This document shows, one piece after another, positions 18,407 to 27,300 of a stretch of DNA of 41,738 nucleotides. Positions within the stretch are counted from its first letter, which is position 1. Every line of letters starts with the position of its first letter. The DNA comes from Planctomycetota bacterium. GTDB lineage: Bacteria > Planctomycetota > Planctomycetia > Planctomycetales > Planctomycetaceae. Both the position numbers and the translations under genes were made by a program. The DNA lies in NCBI GenBank assembly GCA_027624335.1, contig JAQBWV010000028.1, forward strand, positions 1 to 41,738. Reading direction: 5' to 3'. The notes below the pieces were generated by a model. That model searched no databases, was not told where the DNA came from, and worked only from the letters and a program-made list of their open reading frames with translations.

Positions 18407-19651
18407 TCAGGTGCAGCCCGGTTTCACGCAGCGGAAACCGATGGCCGACGTCAGCAGCGGCGGTCGTGCGTGCCGCTTCGTGCATTGCAGAAACTCGGGC
18501 GAGCCGGCCACTCGGCAAAAGCCCTTGAACATGCGTCGGTACTGCCACTTCGCCAGACCCTCTTTCGGACCTGTGGGATTCTTCAGAAGTCCATCTTCCG
18601 GAGCCGTCTCGTAGTAACTGTCGTCGTAGAAGTCGGCACACCATTCGGCAGCGTTGCCGGCCATGCCGAAGATACCATCGGGCGTCGCACCGGCGGGGTG
18701 AGCATCGACTGCTGCGTATTCTTTGCCGACAAAGTGGCCGCGTGTTTTGTCGGGAATTTCGTTGCCCCAGGGATACGTTCGGCCTTTTTCGCCACCGGCC
18801 GCGAATTCCCATTCCGCTTCGGTCGGCAACCGCTTGCCCGCCCACGTCGCGTAACCAGAAGCCTGGTAGAAATTCACGCCGACAACAGGCAGCCTTTCAT
18901 GCCCTTTCGTCACGTCAAAACCGCCGCCCTCGTTACGCGTGATTGCTTGATTCCACGACGTCGAGTTCCAGTAACCCGGATTTCCGGCGTTCAAAAACCG
19001 AGCGTACTCGGCATTGGTGACTTTGTACTTGTCGACGTAAATCGCCGGCACTTTGACTTTGTATTTGTCGCCTTTCCGTTCGCCGAGTTCCGCGCTCTGC
19101 GACGTGAAGTAATGGCCGCTGCGTTCGTACTCGCCACCCTTGAGCAACACCATGCCTTCGTTGCCGAGTTCTTTCGCAGCGGAACCGATCACAGGAATCA
19201 TCTCGGGCTCGATTCCGGTTACGGCATAGCGACGACCAAGCAGGTCTCTCACGAGCCACGACAGTGTGATCCCGGTCTCGCTATCCTGCGGCAGTGCGTT
19301 GAAGAAAGCCTGGCACTTTGCCGACTCCACATAAAGCCGCAGCCCGGACGATTCGACAAACAGTTTCGGATCAACTTTCGACCGGTCGACCACTTTGATC
19401 AGCGTCTTGCTACGCTGGTCGAGTTGCCGATGCAGCTCTTTCCAGTCATCACTCGCCTCCGGACGACTCAAAAGCGAATCATCCTGAGGACAACTCAACA
19501 CATAGGCCGGTCCAGCCGGCACGGCGGCCTTCTTTTCAGGTGTTGCTTCACCGGGCTTCGCCTCTGCACCGAAACAGACATTCGCAGTCAGCACGGAAAC
19601 AGCAATTGATGCAAACAGCCCGCAACACCGGATATTCATCACGCGTTTCAT
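18407..19651 (-). CDS. Secreted SUMF1/FGE-sulfatase-domain protein directly abutting arsR
   Basis: 414 residues with a signal peptide (CCGLFASIAVSVLTANVCFG). The ATG at 19651 follows the last base of the ArsR gene stop codon; its ribosome binding site (AGGAGA, 7 bases upstream) lies inside the ArsR coding end, so the two are almost certainly cotranscribed and coupled. The N-terminal domain (LIKVVDRSKVDPKLFVESSGLRLYVES) and SUMF1 domain (GMVLLKGGEYERSGHY, YVDKYKVTNAEYARFL, RLPTEAEWEFAAGG, YPWGNE, MAGNAAEWCADFY) parallel the downstream paralogue. The end, FKGFCRVAGSPEFLQCTKRH with GFRCVK, keeps the same two widely spaced Cys and the CTKRH motif. The conserved Cys pair may be a disulfide or a metal site; enzymatic activity is unproven. 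Confidence 0.87.
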   Translation of the reverse strand: MKRVMNIRCCGLFASIAVSVLTANVCFGAEAKPGEATPEKKAAVPAGPAYVLSCPQDDSLLSRPEASDDWKELHRQLDQRSKTLIKVVDRSKVDPKLFVESSGLRLYVESAKCQAFFNALPQDSETGITLSWLVRDLLGRRYAVTGIEPEMIPVIGSAAKELGNEGMVLLKGGEYERSGHYFTSQSAELGERKGDKYKVKVPAIYVDKYKVTNAEYARFLNAGNPGYWNSTSWNQAITRNEGGGFDVTKGHERLPVVGVNFYQASGYATWAGKRLPTEAEWEFAAGGEKGRTYPWGNEIPDKTRGHFVGKEYAAVDAHPAGATPDGIFGMAGNAAEWCADFYDDSYYETAPEDGLLKNPTGPKEGLAKWQYRRMFKGFCRVAGSPEFLQCTKRHARPPLLTSAIGFRCVKPGCT

Positions 19652-20191
19652 TCAGCTTCTCCTGCGTTTTGATTGAGCGATTTTCCCTGTCGCCTTCTTT
19701 CTGCGACTTCTTAATTCTGGAGCCTGCACAGGTGCTGAAGAAGACTCGCTACAGCACACGTCCTTCGCCTCCGTGCCGCACTCACCTTTGGCCTCAGACT
19801 TATTCTCGATGTTCTCAGAGACGCCGTTTCCAGCGGTGCCTTCCGGGCAGCATTCAGTAAGACACAATCCGCGTTCCAGCAGCACAGGGACGCACGGATC
19901 GACGATGCGGTAATAGATGCTGGTGCCGTCTCGTCGCGAAGCGAGAATGCCGCGATCGGCAAGTCGCTGTAACTGGTTCGAAACTGCCTGCGGCTTCATC
20001 GCCAGAGCGTTGGCAAGATCACCAACGCACAACTCTTCATCCCGAACGAGCGCATGCAGCAGTCGCAGTCGCGTTTCATTCGCAAATATCTTGAACAACC
20101 GAGCCAGCCGGCCCGCCTCATCGAGCGAAACCAAATCCCGCGTATGCACAGGCTCAGTCGCATCAACAGGGATCACATCCAACGTCACCAT
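19652..20191 (-). CDS. ArsR/SmtB-family metal(loid)-responsive repressor with a Cys-rich C-terminal tail
   Basis: A 179-residue winged-helix regulator. The ArsR/SmtB core spans about residues 27-105: LARLFKIFANETRLRLLHAL, ELCVGDLANAL, the recognition helix KPQAVSNQLQRLADRGIL and the wing RRDGTSIYYRI. Helix 3 carries ELC at Cys55; the usual second Cys of ArsR/CadC (ELCVCDL) is Gly here. Seven more Cys follow at 100, 110, 114, 115, 138, 146 and 147 (DPC, CLTECC, CGTEAKDVCC), in an arrangement recalling C-terminal sensing sites such as in CmtR. The tail ends in a basic, likely disordered stretch. It heads a run of envelope genes rather than efflux or ars genes, which is unusual. The inducer cannot be told from sequence. 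Confidence 0.9.
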   Translation of the reverse strand: MVTLDVIPVDATEPVHTRDLVSLDEAGRLARLFKIFANETRLRLLHALVRDEELCVGDLANALAMKPQAVSNQLQRLADRGILASRRDGTSIYYRIVDPCVPVLLERGLCLTECCPEGTAGNGVSENIENKSEAKGECGTEAKDVCCSESSSAPVQAPELRSRRKKATGKIAQSKRRRS

Positions 20192-20204
20192 ACATCAGCC
20201 CCAC

Positions 20205-20229
20205 TGTTACTACACGATTCGATGTAACA
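20205..20229 (-). promoter_or_regulatory. Candidate ArsR operator upstream of the arsR-led operon
   Basis: TGTTAC and GTAACA form a perfect 6-bp inverted repeat with a 13-bp spacer, 14 bp upstream of the ArsR start codon. A TTGACT -35-like box lies upstream at 20255-20260; the -10 is ambiguous. The position fits autorepression, typical of ArsR/SmtB proteins. This is inferred from symmetry and location only. Confidence 0.4.
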
Positions 20230-20256
20230 ATGAATGCTTATGTGAATGAAAGCAAG

Positions 20257-20730
20257 TCAAGGACGTCGTTGCCTCTCCGGAACGGCAGTACAGCCCGTGA
20301 AATTTAGACGCCGGTTAGAGAGTGTACCGCCGGGCTGGGAGTAGTAGGCAGCTCCGGCGCATTGAGGGTTCCAGTAGAGAATGATACGATTGCTGTTTCC
20401 CAGGCTGACATACGAAGGCACGCGCTGCCTGAACTGCGGAAGCGACTCGCCAGCAAGCCGAATGTCTGCCGCTGCGTCGACCGGCAGAAGTTCACGGCGG
20501 CTGAAAGAACTGTTACGCCGCTGTGATTGTCCCGGAAGTTCAAATTGAGCGGGTACTTGCTTTCCCACAGCTGAGGAGTCCGGCACCGGTATGCCATTCG
20601 GGATGAGATTCGGCTCGGCGGCTGGTTTGGAGCTGGCGGCGGAGGGCGGCGGGGCGGCGTTGATTCTTACGAAGCTCGGCGACGTTGACGCTGGCCGATA
20701 TGTAATGCTCGTTCGATGACGAGTTCGCAC
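20257..20730 (-). CDS. Uncertain small ORF overlapping the 3' end of ddl
   Basis: An open frame of 157 codons whose ATG lies inside the last 64 bases of ddl. It is Pro/Ala-rich at the start, with no recognised domain, signal peptide or membrane helix. It sits where dcw clusters often carry ftsQ, but shows no POTRA or FtsQ features. Third-position GC looks high enough to be coding. Its end overlaps the likely -35 box of the arsR promoter. If it is not a gene, about 410 bp after ddl hold only arsR control signals. Confidence 0.35.
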   Translation of the reverse strand: MRTRHRTSITYRPASTSPSFVRINAAPPPSAASSKPAAEPNLIPNGIPVPDSSAVGKQVPAQFELPGQSQRRNSSFSRRELLPVDAAADIRLAGESLPQFRQRVPSYVSLGNSNRIILYWNPQCAGAAYYSQPGGTLSNRRLNFTGCTAVPERQRRP

Positions 20731-21635
20731 AGCTGGCCCATGTCGAGACCGAGCTTCGCGGCGGCCTTCGGTACGAGACTGTGGTCAGTCATACCGGGAA
20801 TCGTGTTGACTTCCAGAACCCATGGTTTGCCGGCAGCGTCGACCATAATGTCGACTCGTGCGACGCCTTTCGTGCCGAGGGCTCGGCAGGCTTGCAGGCC
20901 GATAGTGATCAGGCCTTCTCGCAGCACCGGATCGATCGTTTCGTCCATGTGGTAACTGGTTGAGTCGTCGCTGTACTTCGCCTCAAAGTCAAAGAACTTG
21001 TGGTCAGTACCGATCCTGATCAGCGGAAGCGGTTCCTCATCAATCACGCCCAGTGTCCATTCGGCACCGACGATCGTTCGCTCGAGCAGGCAGAAACTAT
21101 CGAGGGAAAAGCTCTGATTGACGGCTTCCGCGAGAACCGGCTCGTCAGCGACCATCACGACGCCGAGACTCGATCCCTGCCGATCTGGTTTGACGACCAG
21201 CGGAAAGCCGATGCTTGTTGCCTGTTCGATAATTCGGGAGAAGTCGTCACTTTCATGAACGAGTGCGAATTCCGGAGTGCTGATTCCCGACAGCGCAAAG
21301 CGTTCTTTCGCGGCTGACTTACTGAAGGCGAGCTTCGAGGCTTCTGAATCGCTGCCGGTGAAGACGACTCCCTGTCGCGACAGTATCAGCTGAGCGCTTC
21401 CGTCTTCGCCGAACGTGCCATGAAGCGCCAGAAAAGCAACGTCGACGGTGTTCCAGTCGAAAGTTTCCAGTGAGGTTTCGGCGGGATCGACGGTGCTGAC
21501 CGCATGACCTCGTGCGGCCAGCGCTGCGGCAACGACCGCGCCACTCTGCAGGCTGATCTGTCGCTCGGCAGAATCACCACCGGCAAGAACGGCCACGCGC
21601 AGCGGCTTCAGCGGGGTGTGAAGAATGCCTTCCAT
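20667..21635 (-). CDS. ddl: D-alanine--D-alanine ligase
   Basis: A 322-residue ATP-grasp ligase that joins two D-Ala for the peptidoglycan precursor, cytoplasmic. The N-terminal VAVLAGGDSAERQISLQSG is the family signature. LALHGTFGEDGSAQ (about 69), FPLVVKPDRQGSSLGV (ATP-grasp lid region), GVARVDIMVDAAGKPWVLEVNTIPGMT (Mg/ATP ligands) and SLVPKAA complete it. GGGAG lies 6 bases before the ATG. The gene follows murB on the same strand after 81 bp, forming a short murC-murB-ddl cell-wall cluster. This supports a peptidoglycan-containing organism, in line with current knowledge of most planctomycetes. Confidence 0.95.
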   Translation of the reverse strand: MEGILHTPLKPLRVAVLAGGDSAERQISLQSGAVVAAALAARGHAVSTVDPAETSLETFDWNTVDVAFLALHGTFGEDGSAQLILSRQGVVFTGSDSEASKLAFSKSAAKERFALSGISTPEFALVHESDDFSRIIEQATSIGFPLVVKPDRQGSSLGVVMVADEPVLAEAVNQSFSLDSFCLLERTIVGAEWTLGVIDEEPLPLIRIGTDHKFFDFEAKYSDDSTSYHMDETIDPVLREGLITIGLQACRALGTKGVARVDIMVDAAGKPWVLEVNTIPGMTDHSLVPKAAAKLGLDMGQLCELVIERALHIGQRQRRRAS

Positions 21636-21716
21636 GGCGGACTCCCAATCAATTGTTTTGATGGGCCTTTGACAGCCCGTATGTCTCGACAGGAATGGCT
21701 GGCGAAGAGCGGTTCG

Positions 21717-22595
21717 CTACCAGACCTGAATTTCCAGTTCCAGTTCGACTCCAAACTGCTCAGAGACTTTCGACTGAATCAGATCGATCAGCCGTAACAC
21801 GTCTGCCGAAGACGCTTCCGGATGCGTGATGATAAAGTTGGCGTGCCGATCGCTGACTTCGGCGCCACCGACTCGCGTTCCTTTGAGGCCAGCCTGTTCG
21901 ATCAGGGCTCCGGTACTGAGCCCTCGCGGATTTCGGAAGATGCAACCGGCTGACTGCGAGGCCAGCGGCTGCGTCGCCTTCTTCATGATCCATAGTTTCC
22001 GCATGCGGCGAGTGATCTCTTCCGCCGAATCATCCTGCAGTTGAAACTCACCTTCGAGAATCACCAGCTCGTTGATGCTGCTGTTTCTGTAAGAAAACGA
22101 GAGTTCATCTTCCCGACGGACGAATCGCTCGCCCTTGGCAGTGAGCACGGTGACGGCAGACACGAACTGGCCGATATCTCCACTGCGGCCTCCGGCGTTT
22201 CCGCGCAGAGCGCCGCCGACCGTTCCGGGAATGCCGACCAGTGTTTCGAGGCCCGCCAGTCCGGCGGTCACGGTTTCCGAAATCACGTGTGAAAGCAGAA
22301 CCGATGCCCCAGCTCGCGCCGTTGTGCCGTCGAGTTCAATCTGACCAAATGCGGGGTCAGTCAGCCTTAGAACGACTCCGCTGACTCCATCGTCGCGGAC
22401 CAGAATGTTGGAACCACCGCCCAGCACGTGGATGGGCGTTTCGTCTGCGTGGCACCAGGCGACGACTTCCTGCAGCTCTTCATGACTGCGAGGTGTGACC
22501 ACATACTGAGCGACGCCCCCCGTTTTCATCCACGTCAGGGGAGCGAGAGGCTGATCAGCCTGTGTAATTTCGCTGAACCGTTCGAGCAAACTCAT
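21717..22595 (-). CDS. murB: UDP-N-acetylenolpyruvoylglucosamine reductase (MurB)
   Basis: A 292-residue flavoprotein that reduces UDP-GlcNAc-enolpyruvate to UDP-MurNAc with NADPH. The FAD-binding PCMH-type half shows VLGGGSNILVRDDGVSGVV and GLAGLETLVGIPGTVGGALRGNAGG. The substrate Arg sits in SYRNSS (about 170). The active-site loop SAGCIFRNP has Cys at about 218, where E. coli MurB has the proton-donating Ser. The length and lack of the extra Tyr loop fit type II MurB. The start codon lies 41 bp inside the end of murC, indicating translational coupling. Confidence 0.95.
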   Translation of the reverse strand: MSLLERFSEITQADQPLAPLTWMKTGGVAQYVVTPRSHEELQEVVAWCHADETPIHVLGGGSNILVRDDGVSGVVLRLTDPAFGQIELDGTTARAGASVLLSHVISETVTAGLAGLETLVGIPGTVGGALRGNAGGRSGDIGQFVSAVTVLTAKGERFVRREDELSFSYRNSSINELVILEGEFQLQDDSAEEITRRMRKLWIMKKATQPLASQSAGCIFRNPRGLSTGALIEQAGLKGTRVGGAEVSDRHANFIITHPEASSADVLRLIDLIQSKVSEQFGVELELEIQVW

Positions 22596-24087
22596 GCGGA
22601 ATCCGATTTATGTTTCCTGCGCCCAGGGTCAGCCAGACGTCCCCCGGTTGGGCCGAATCCTCCAAAGTTGCTCGAAGCTGGTCAAGCGACGTCTGCACTC
22701 GTGTGGCAATTCCCGCCAGATTGATTCGCCGGGCGAGCTCCTCAAGCGCCGTCTGGGCCACGTCGGCGCTCTCTCTCGCGGCAAAAATCGGTACGAGAAG
22801 AACCTCGTCTGCGTCAGAAAAGGCCGCCCCGAATTCGCTGATCAGAGCCTGCGTGCGCGAGACCTGATGAGGCTGAAAGGCCGCGACAAGCCTGCGACCC
22901 GGATATCGTTTTCTGGCAGCCGCGAGTGTCGCTCGCACGGCGGTCGGATGATGCGCATAGTCATCAATAAGCGTGACGCCATTCCACGTGCCGACTTCTT
23001 CGAACCGCCGACGGACTCCGCGAAACCGGCTTACCGCTGCACACGCATCGTCCGGAGAAACCCCGGCAGCGTGAGCCAGCGCAATGGCCGCCAGCGAGTT
23101 CTCCACGTTATGCCAGCCAGGCAGTGACAGTTCGACCGTGCCAAACACCCTGCCCTGCCGAACGACGTCGAACACGGTCAAATGCTGCTCTTCGCGCAGG
23201 CTTGAAATCGCCCAACTGGCGCGAAACGCGGCGTTCCTGCCGGTGCCGAAACGTTTGCCGACTGGAAGAAACGTTTCAAGATTCCCTGAGTAATCTGCAG
23301 TGAGACGTGCCAGCAGCGGGCAATCAGATCTGACGACGAGGGTCCCCGCCGGATCGACCTGCGATGCGAATTCGGCAAACGCGTCGTAAGCCTGGTCGAT
23401 CGACGCGAAACAGTCGAAGTGGTCTGGCTCAACATTCAGGATAGCAGCAAGGCGAGGATGGAACTGCAGAAAGTGCCGGCGGTATTCACAGGCTTCGACG
23501 ACAAACAGCGGCTCGACCGTCGCAACTGCACTGTCATTTGCTCGGCCCCAGCCGCTGCGTCCGTACTGAATAACTTCTCCACCGATCACTGCTGAGCTCG
23601 GCACGCCCGCCTCGCGCAGGATCGAGGCCGTCATCGCGGAGGTGGTGGTCTTGCCATGAGTTCCGGCGACGCAGACGCTCGTTTCATTTCTGAGCAACTC
23701 GCCGAGCATCTCGACATAGGAGACCTGAGGAATTCCCAGCAGGTGTGCGGCCATTCGTTCCGGGTTGTCCTCTGTGACGGCTGGACTGAAGACGACAAGA
23801 TCCGCCGTCGCCGGGACATTCGCCGAGTCGTGTCCCTGATGAATCCGCAGGATTCGTCCGGGATTCTCCACCAGAATATCCACGTCGACCGACTCAGCAG
23901 CCTGCATATCCGAGCCAGTGAGTATCCAGCCGAAGTCCAGCAGCACTTGTGACAAGGCCGTCATTCCGGCTCCGCCGGCTCCGATCAGATGAACTCGAGG
24001 CACCGCCTCATCACTCGCCGATGCAGGCCACTCAACGCACCGTCCACGCGAAAACAGTCGACCTCGAATGTGAGATTCCAGCGGCAT
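22555..24087 (-). CDS. murC: UDP-N-acetylmuramate--L-alanine ligase (MurC)
   Basis: An ATP-dependent Mur ligase adding L-Ala to UDP-MurNAc. Visible motifs are the N-terminal Rossmann loop VHLIGAGGAGMTAL and GSDMQ, the P-loop GTHGKTTTSAM, EACEYRRHFLQFHP and NVEPDHFDCF of the central domain, and DDYAHHPT of the third domain. The frame is open to 24258, but starting at the ATG at 24087 gives 510 residues with about 30 before the Rossmann domain, closer to the family size. No strong ribosome binding site is present, so 24228 remains possible. It is the first gene of murC-murB-ddl and is divergent from the PQQ-propeller gene, with about 290 bp for both promoters. Confidence 0.93.
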   Translation of the reverse strand: MPLESHIRGRLFSRGRCVEWPASASDEAVPRVHLIGAGGAGMTALSQVLLDFGWILTGSDMQAAESVDVDILVENPGRILRIHQGHDSANVPATADLVVFSPAVTEDNPERMAAHLLGIPQVSYVEMLGELLRNETSVCVAGTHGKTTTSAMTASILREAGVPSSAVIGGEVIQYGRSGWGRANDSAVATVEPLFVVEACEYRRHFLQFHPRLAAILNVEPDHFDCFASIDQAYDAFAEFASQVDPAGTLVVRSDCPLLARLTADYSGNLETFLPVGKRFGTGRNAAFRASWAISSLREEQHLTVFDVVRQGRVFGTVELSLPGWHNVENSLAAIALAHAAGVSPDDACAAVSRFRGVRRRFEEVGTWNGVTLIDDYAHHPTAVRATLAAARKRYPGRRLVAAFQPHQVSRTQALISEFGAAFSDADEVLLVPIFAARESADVAQTALEELARRINLAGIATRVQTSLDQLRATLEDSAQPGDVWLTLGAGNINRIPHEFARTVQRNYTG

Positions 24088-24375
24088 GAGCGTCCGTGCC
24101 TTGAGGATCGTCGGAAACAATTCTCGCGATATTCTCGCACCCTGCGAATACTGGCCAGCAGATCGGCAAACGGTATGCGGAAGGCCTGTTGATTGGGAAG
24201 GTCGAATATTCGTCCCTGTGTTGCTCATCTTCAGAACCCTGTACCAGCACGGCGGCACGGGTCTGTATCCTGGGTGTCGATGGAATGGGGACTGCGGTAA
24301 AGTGGAGAATTCGATATCCCACCGCTTCGCACCTCGTCCAACCAGAATTCCTGTCCCGCGTTACGATCGCCTGGC

Positions 24376-27300
24376 ATGACTGAAACGAAACCCACCCAAC
24401 CCCGCACTGTGCGGCGTCAGATGCTGAGCTGTCTCGTGGTACTCGGCGGGTTTGTTGCCGTCGAGCTCTCGCGAATGTCGGGCTGCTGTTTCGGATTTCA
24501 GGCGGCTCTGGCCGAGCAGGACGGTCGGTTGGGCACCTCAGACCCACAGCCCGAATCCGAGCTACAGAATTCGGCGATCAGTCATTCGGCGGTTCCATTG
24601 GGGAATCGCGTTTTGCGGGATCGGTTGCGACGAGTCCGAGAAATCATCGACCGGGCTGAGTTCACCTCGGCGATTGCGGAACTCAAAAAACTCTTCGAGG
24701 CGGAATCCAGCACACTGATACTGATTGAGGAATCGCCAGGAATTCGGCAGCACTACCGCAGCAGCCAGTCCGTGGCTGCGGAAATTCTTCGACAGCTACC
24801 AGCGGACGCGCAGTCCCTCTACCTGAGGCAGACGGAGCCAGCGGCACGCGAGCGGCTTTTGAAGGCTCTGCACGATTCAGACTTTGACGCGTTGCGGAAG
24901 ATCGTCCTGCGGTTTCCGCTGACGTTGGCGGCTCGGGATGCGCGGCGTTACCTGCTCGCGTGGCATCTGGATCGACGAGAGTTTGCGACGGCGGCGTCCG
25001 TCGCCTGGCACCTGGCAAGCGATCCGAGTCTGCCGGACAAACTGCGGACGTCATTCTCTGCCACCATCGAGTTTTGCAGGAATTCTCAGCGTCGTGAAAA
25101 AGGTCCGGCAGGTCTTCAGTTGGCTCCCTCAGAAAGGCAAGCCGGCAGCAGCCACCAGCAGATAACTTCGAACGGGGAAGTTGTTGAGGGAAAATTCCGG
25201 AGCAGCGTGAAAGGCGGGTCGTTGCATGCCAGGCTGTTCCCAAGTCTGACGCATCCCGACTGGCAGGTGAACTCCGAACTGGACGACGAAGCGGCAACAC
25301 TCGCCAGACACGCGCTGCACGAACACTTCGAACAGTCGATCCCGATTCTGCCCCAGGCTCGACCGATGGTGATCGACGGGTTGGTGCTGAGCCGATCTTT
25401 GACCCAGGTTTCAGCACACGCGCTTCAGTCAGGGCAGCTGCAATGGTCAGACGAGTCAGAATCGGAAGCCGGGCAGAGTGCCTCGCGCTTGACGATGAAT
25501 CTGTCGCTGCAGGAGCTGATGTCTCAGAAGCTGGCACGAGGTTTACAGGTCGACTCGCTGCAGTCCCGTCTGGCCAGCGACGGCGAACGTGTCTTCACGG
25601 TAGAGTCTGGTTTCGGTGTCATGGCTGGCCGATTTCACTCCCGTTCCGGACTTATGGCTGGTTCGAACCATCACAATCGAATTGTTTCTCGTGAACTTCG
25701 CACCGGAAAAGTCGCCTGGAGTCTGACGGGCAACGCGATTCTCGAAGCCATGCCGGCGGGCACGCATATGCAACCTCCCAGACGAAATGGCGATGCAGAT
25801 CAACCGACTCCAGCGACGACCGACAAGCCCGCCAGAACGGAAAGTCGCGAGGATATTCTCAACCCGGTCGACGTGTTCTTCTGCGGGTTACCAACATTCG
25901 TTGATGAACACGCGATCGGACTCGTGCAGGTCGAAGAATCGTTGTGGCTCTACGCCGCCGATCGGAAATCGGGAACGATCGAATGGTCGCTGGTTATCGC
26001 CGAAGCCACGCGGAAGTCACCAGCAGACGCAGACTGGCGATCACTCGATTGCCGAGTCGTGCTGAGCGACGGTGTCCTGGTTTGTCCAACCGGAACGGGA
26101 GTGCTTATCGGAGTCGATCTGGCGACTCGCTCAACCAGCTGGTGCCAGCGTTATTCTCGCGACGATCTGCCGTTGGAAGTTAAGAGACTTCCCGTCGCTG
26201 CGGCACGTCCTCAGCGTCCATGGTGGAATACCTGGCGGGACATCACGTTGACTTCAGTTGCCAGGCCAGTGGGGACAAAGATCGGCGTCGTGCGACCTGC
26301 TGACGTAACAACAGCGACGCTGCCGGATTCGATCCTGGTTGTGGCGAGCCCGGACGCTGATGGAATCAGCGTGGTTCATCCGCGAAGTGGCAGGCTGCTG
26401 TGGCAGCAGCCGATTCAGGACCCGATCGAACTGCTTTCGCACGGTGATCGAGTGGTCGCGGTATGTCGCCATTTCGTGTCAGCCTTCAGGGTAGACACGG
26501 GTGAGACGCTATGGAGTGTCCCCTGCAACGAGCCGGTCGGAACCGGTTACACCAGCATTGTGACAACAGACGTCGCTCCGCAGACCACGTCGACGTTTCA
26601 TGTGTTTCCAGTGCGTGGCGGTTCACTGGTCGCCGTGAATCTTGACGATGGAAACGTGATTGAAAGTGTCGACCGGCTGCAATCTCTGACCGGCTGTCTG
26701 GTGGCGGTAGACAATCGCGTGATCTCATTGAACCCGGACCGTCTGAGTGTCTGGCCGCTGTTGGCTGCGAAGTTGGAACCTCGTTCAACGGTGGGTCCGA
26801 CAGCGTCACCTCAGCCAGAAGCTGCAGTCTTATCCGAAGTGTTTGAGCAAGCCGCGTTCGAAACATCGTCCGGCCAGTTCGAACAGGCTGCCGACCGACT
26901 TCGCCAGGTGCAGGACACCCCGGAAGCGGCACGGCATCTGCAAAGGACATTGCTGGCCAGGCTGGAACTGGACTCACTTACCACGCAGCAGGTTTCGGAA
27001 GTCGCCGCTGAACTGGAGCAACTTGTTGGCGGGAAGTCGATTTCCGATCTGATTGCCATTCGTCACGCTGCCGCGCGAGCCGCTGCTGAAACGGGTGATG
27101 CAGTCCTCGCCCTGAACTTCTATGCGAAGTTGCAGTCGCTCAACCCGTCCGGCGAACCGCGATTTCTGAAGCCCGAGCCGCTCCGCAGTGTCCGACACGA
27201 TCGTCTGATCCAGGGCGAAGTGATCGACCTGTTTAATAGCTTCGATCCGTCAGTCCGCCAACGGCTTCACGATGCGTTCACGAAACTCGCGACGGCAGCG

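Noticed and set aside
17843..19609. 588-codon plus-strand frame antisense to the SUMF1 genes
   Set aside because: It is a long antisense shadow typical of GC-rich DNA; the minus strand has signal peptides, ribosome binding sites and clear domains.
13997..19651. SUMF1 proteins considered as true sulfatase-activating enzymes
   Set aside because: None has the C-x4-C active-site pair, and no sulfatase gene lies in the window.
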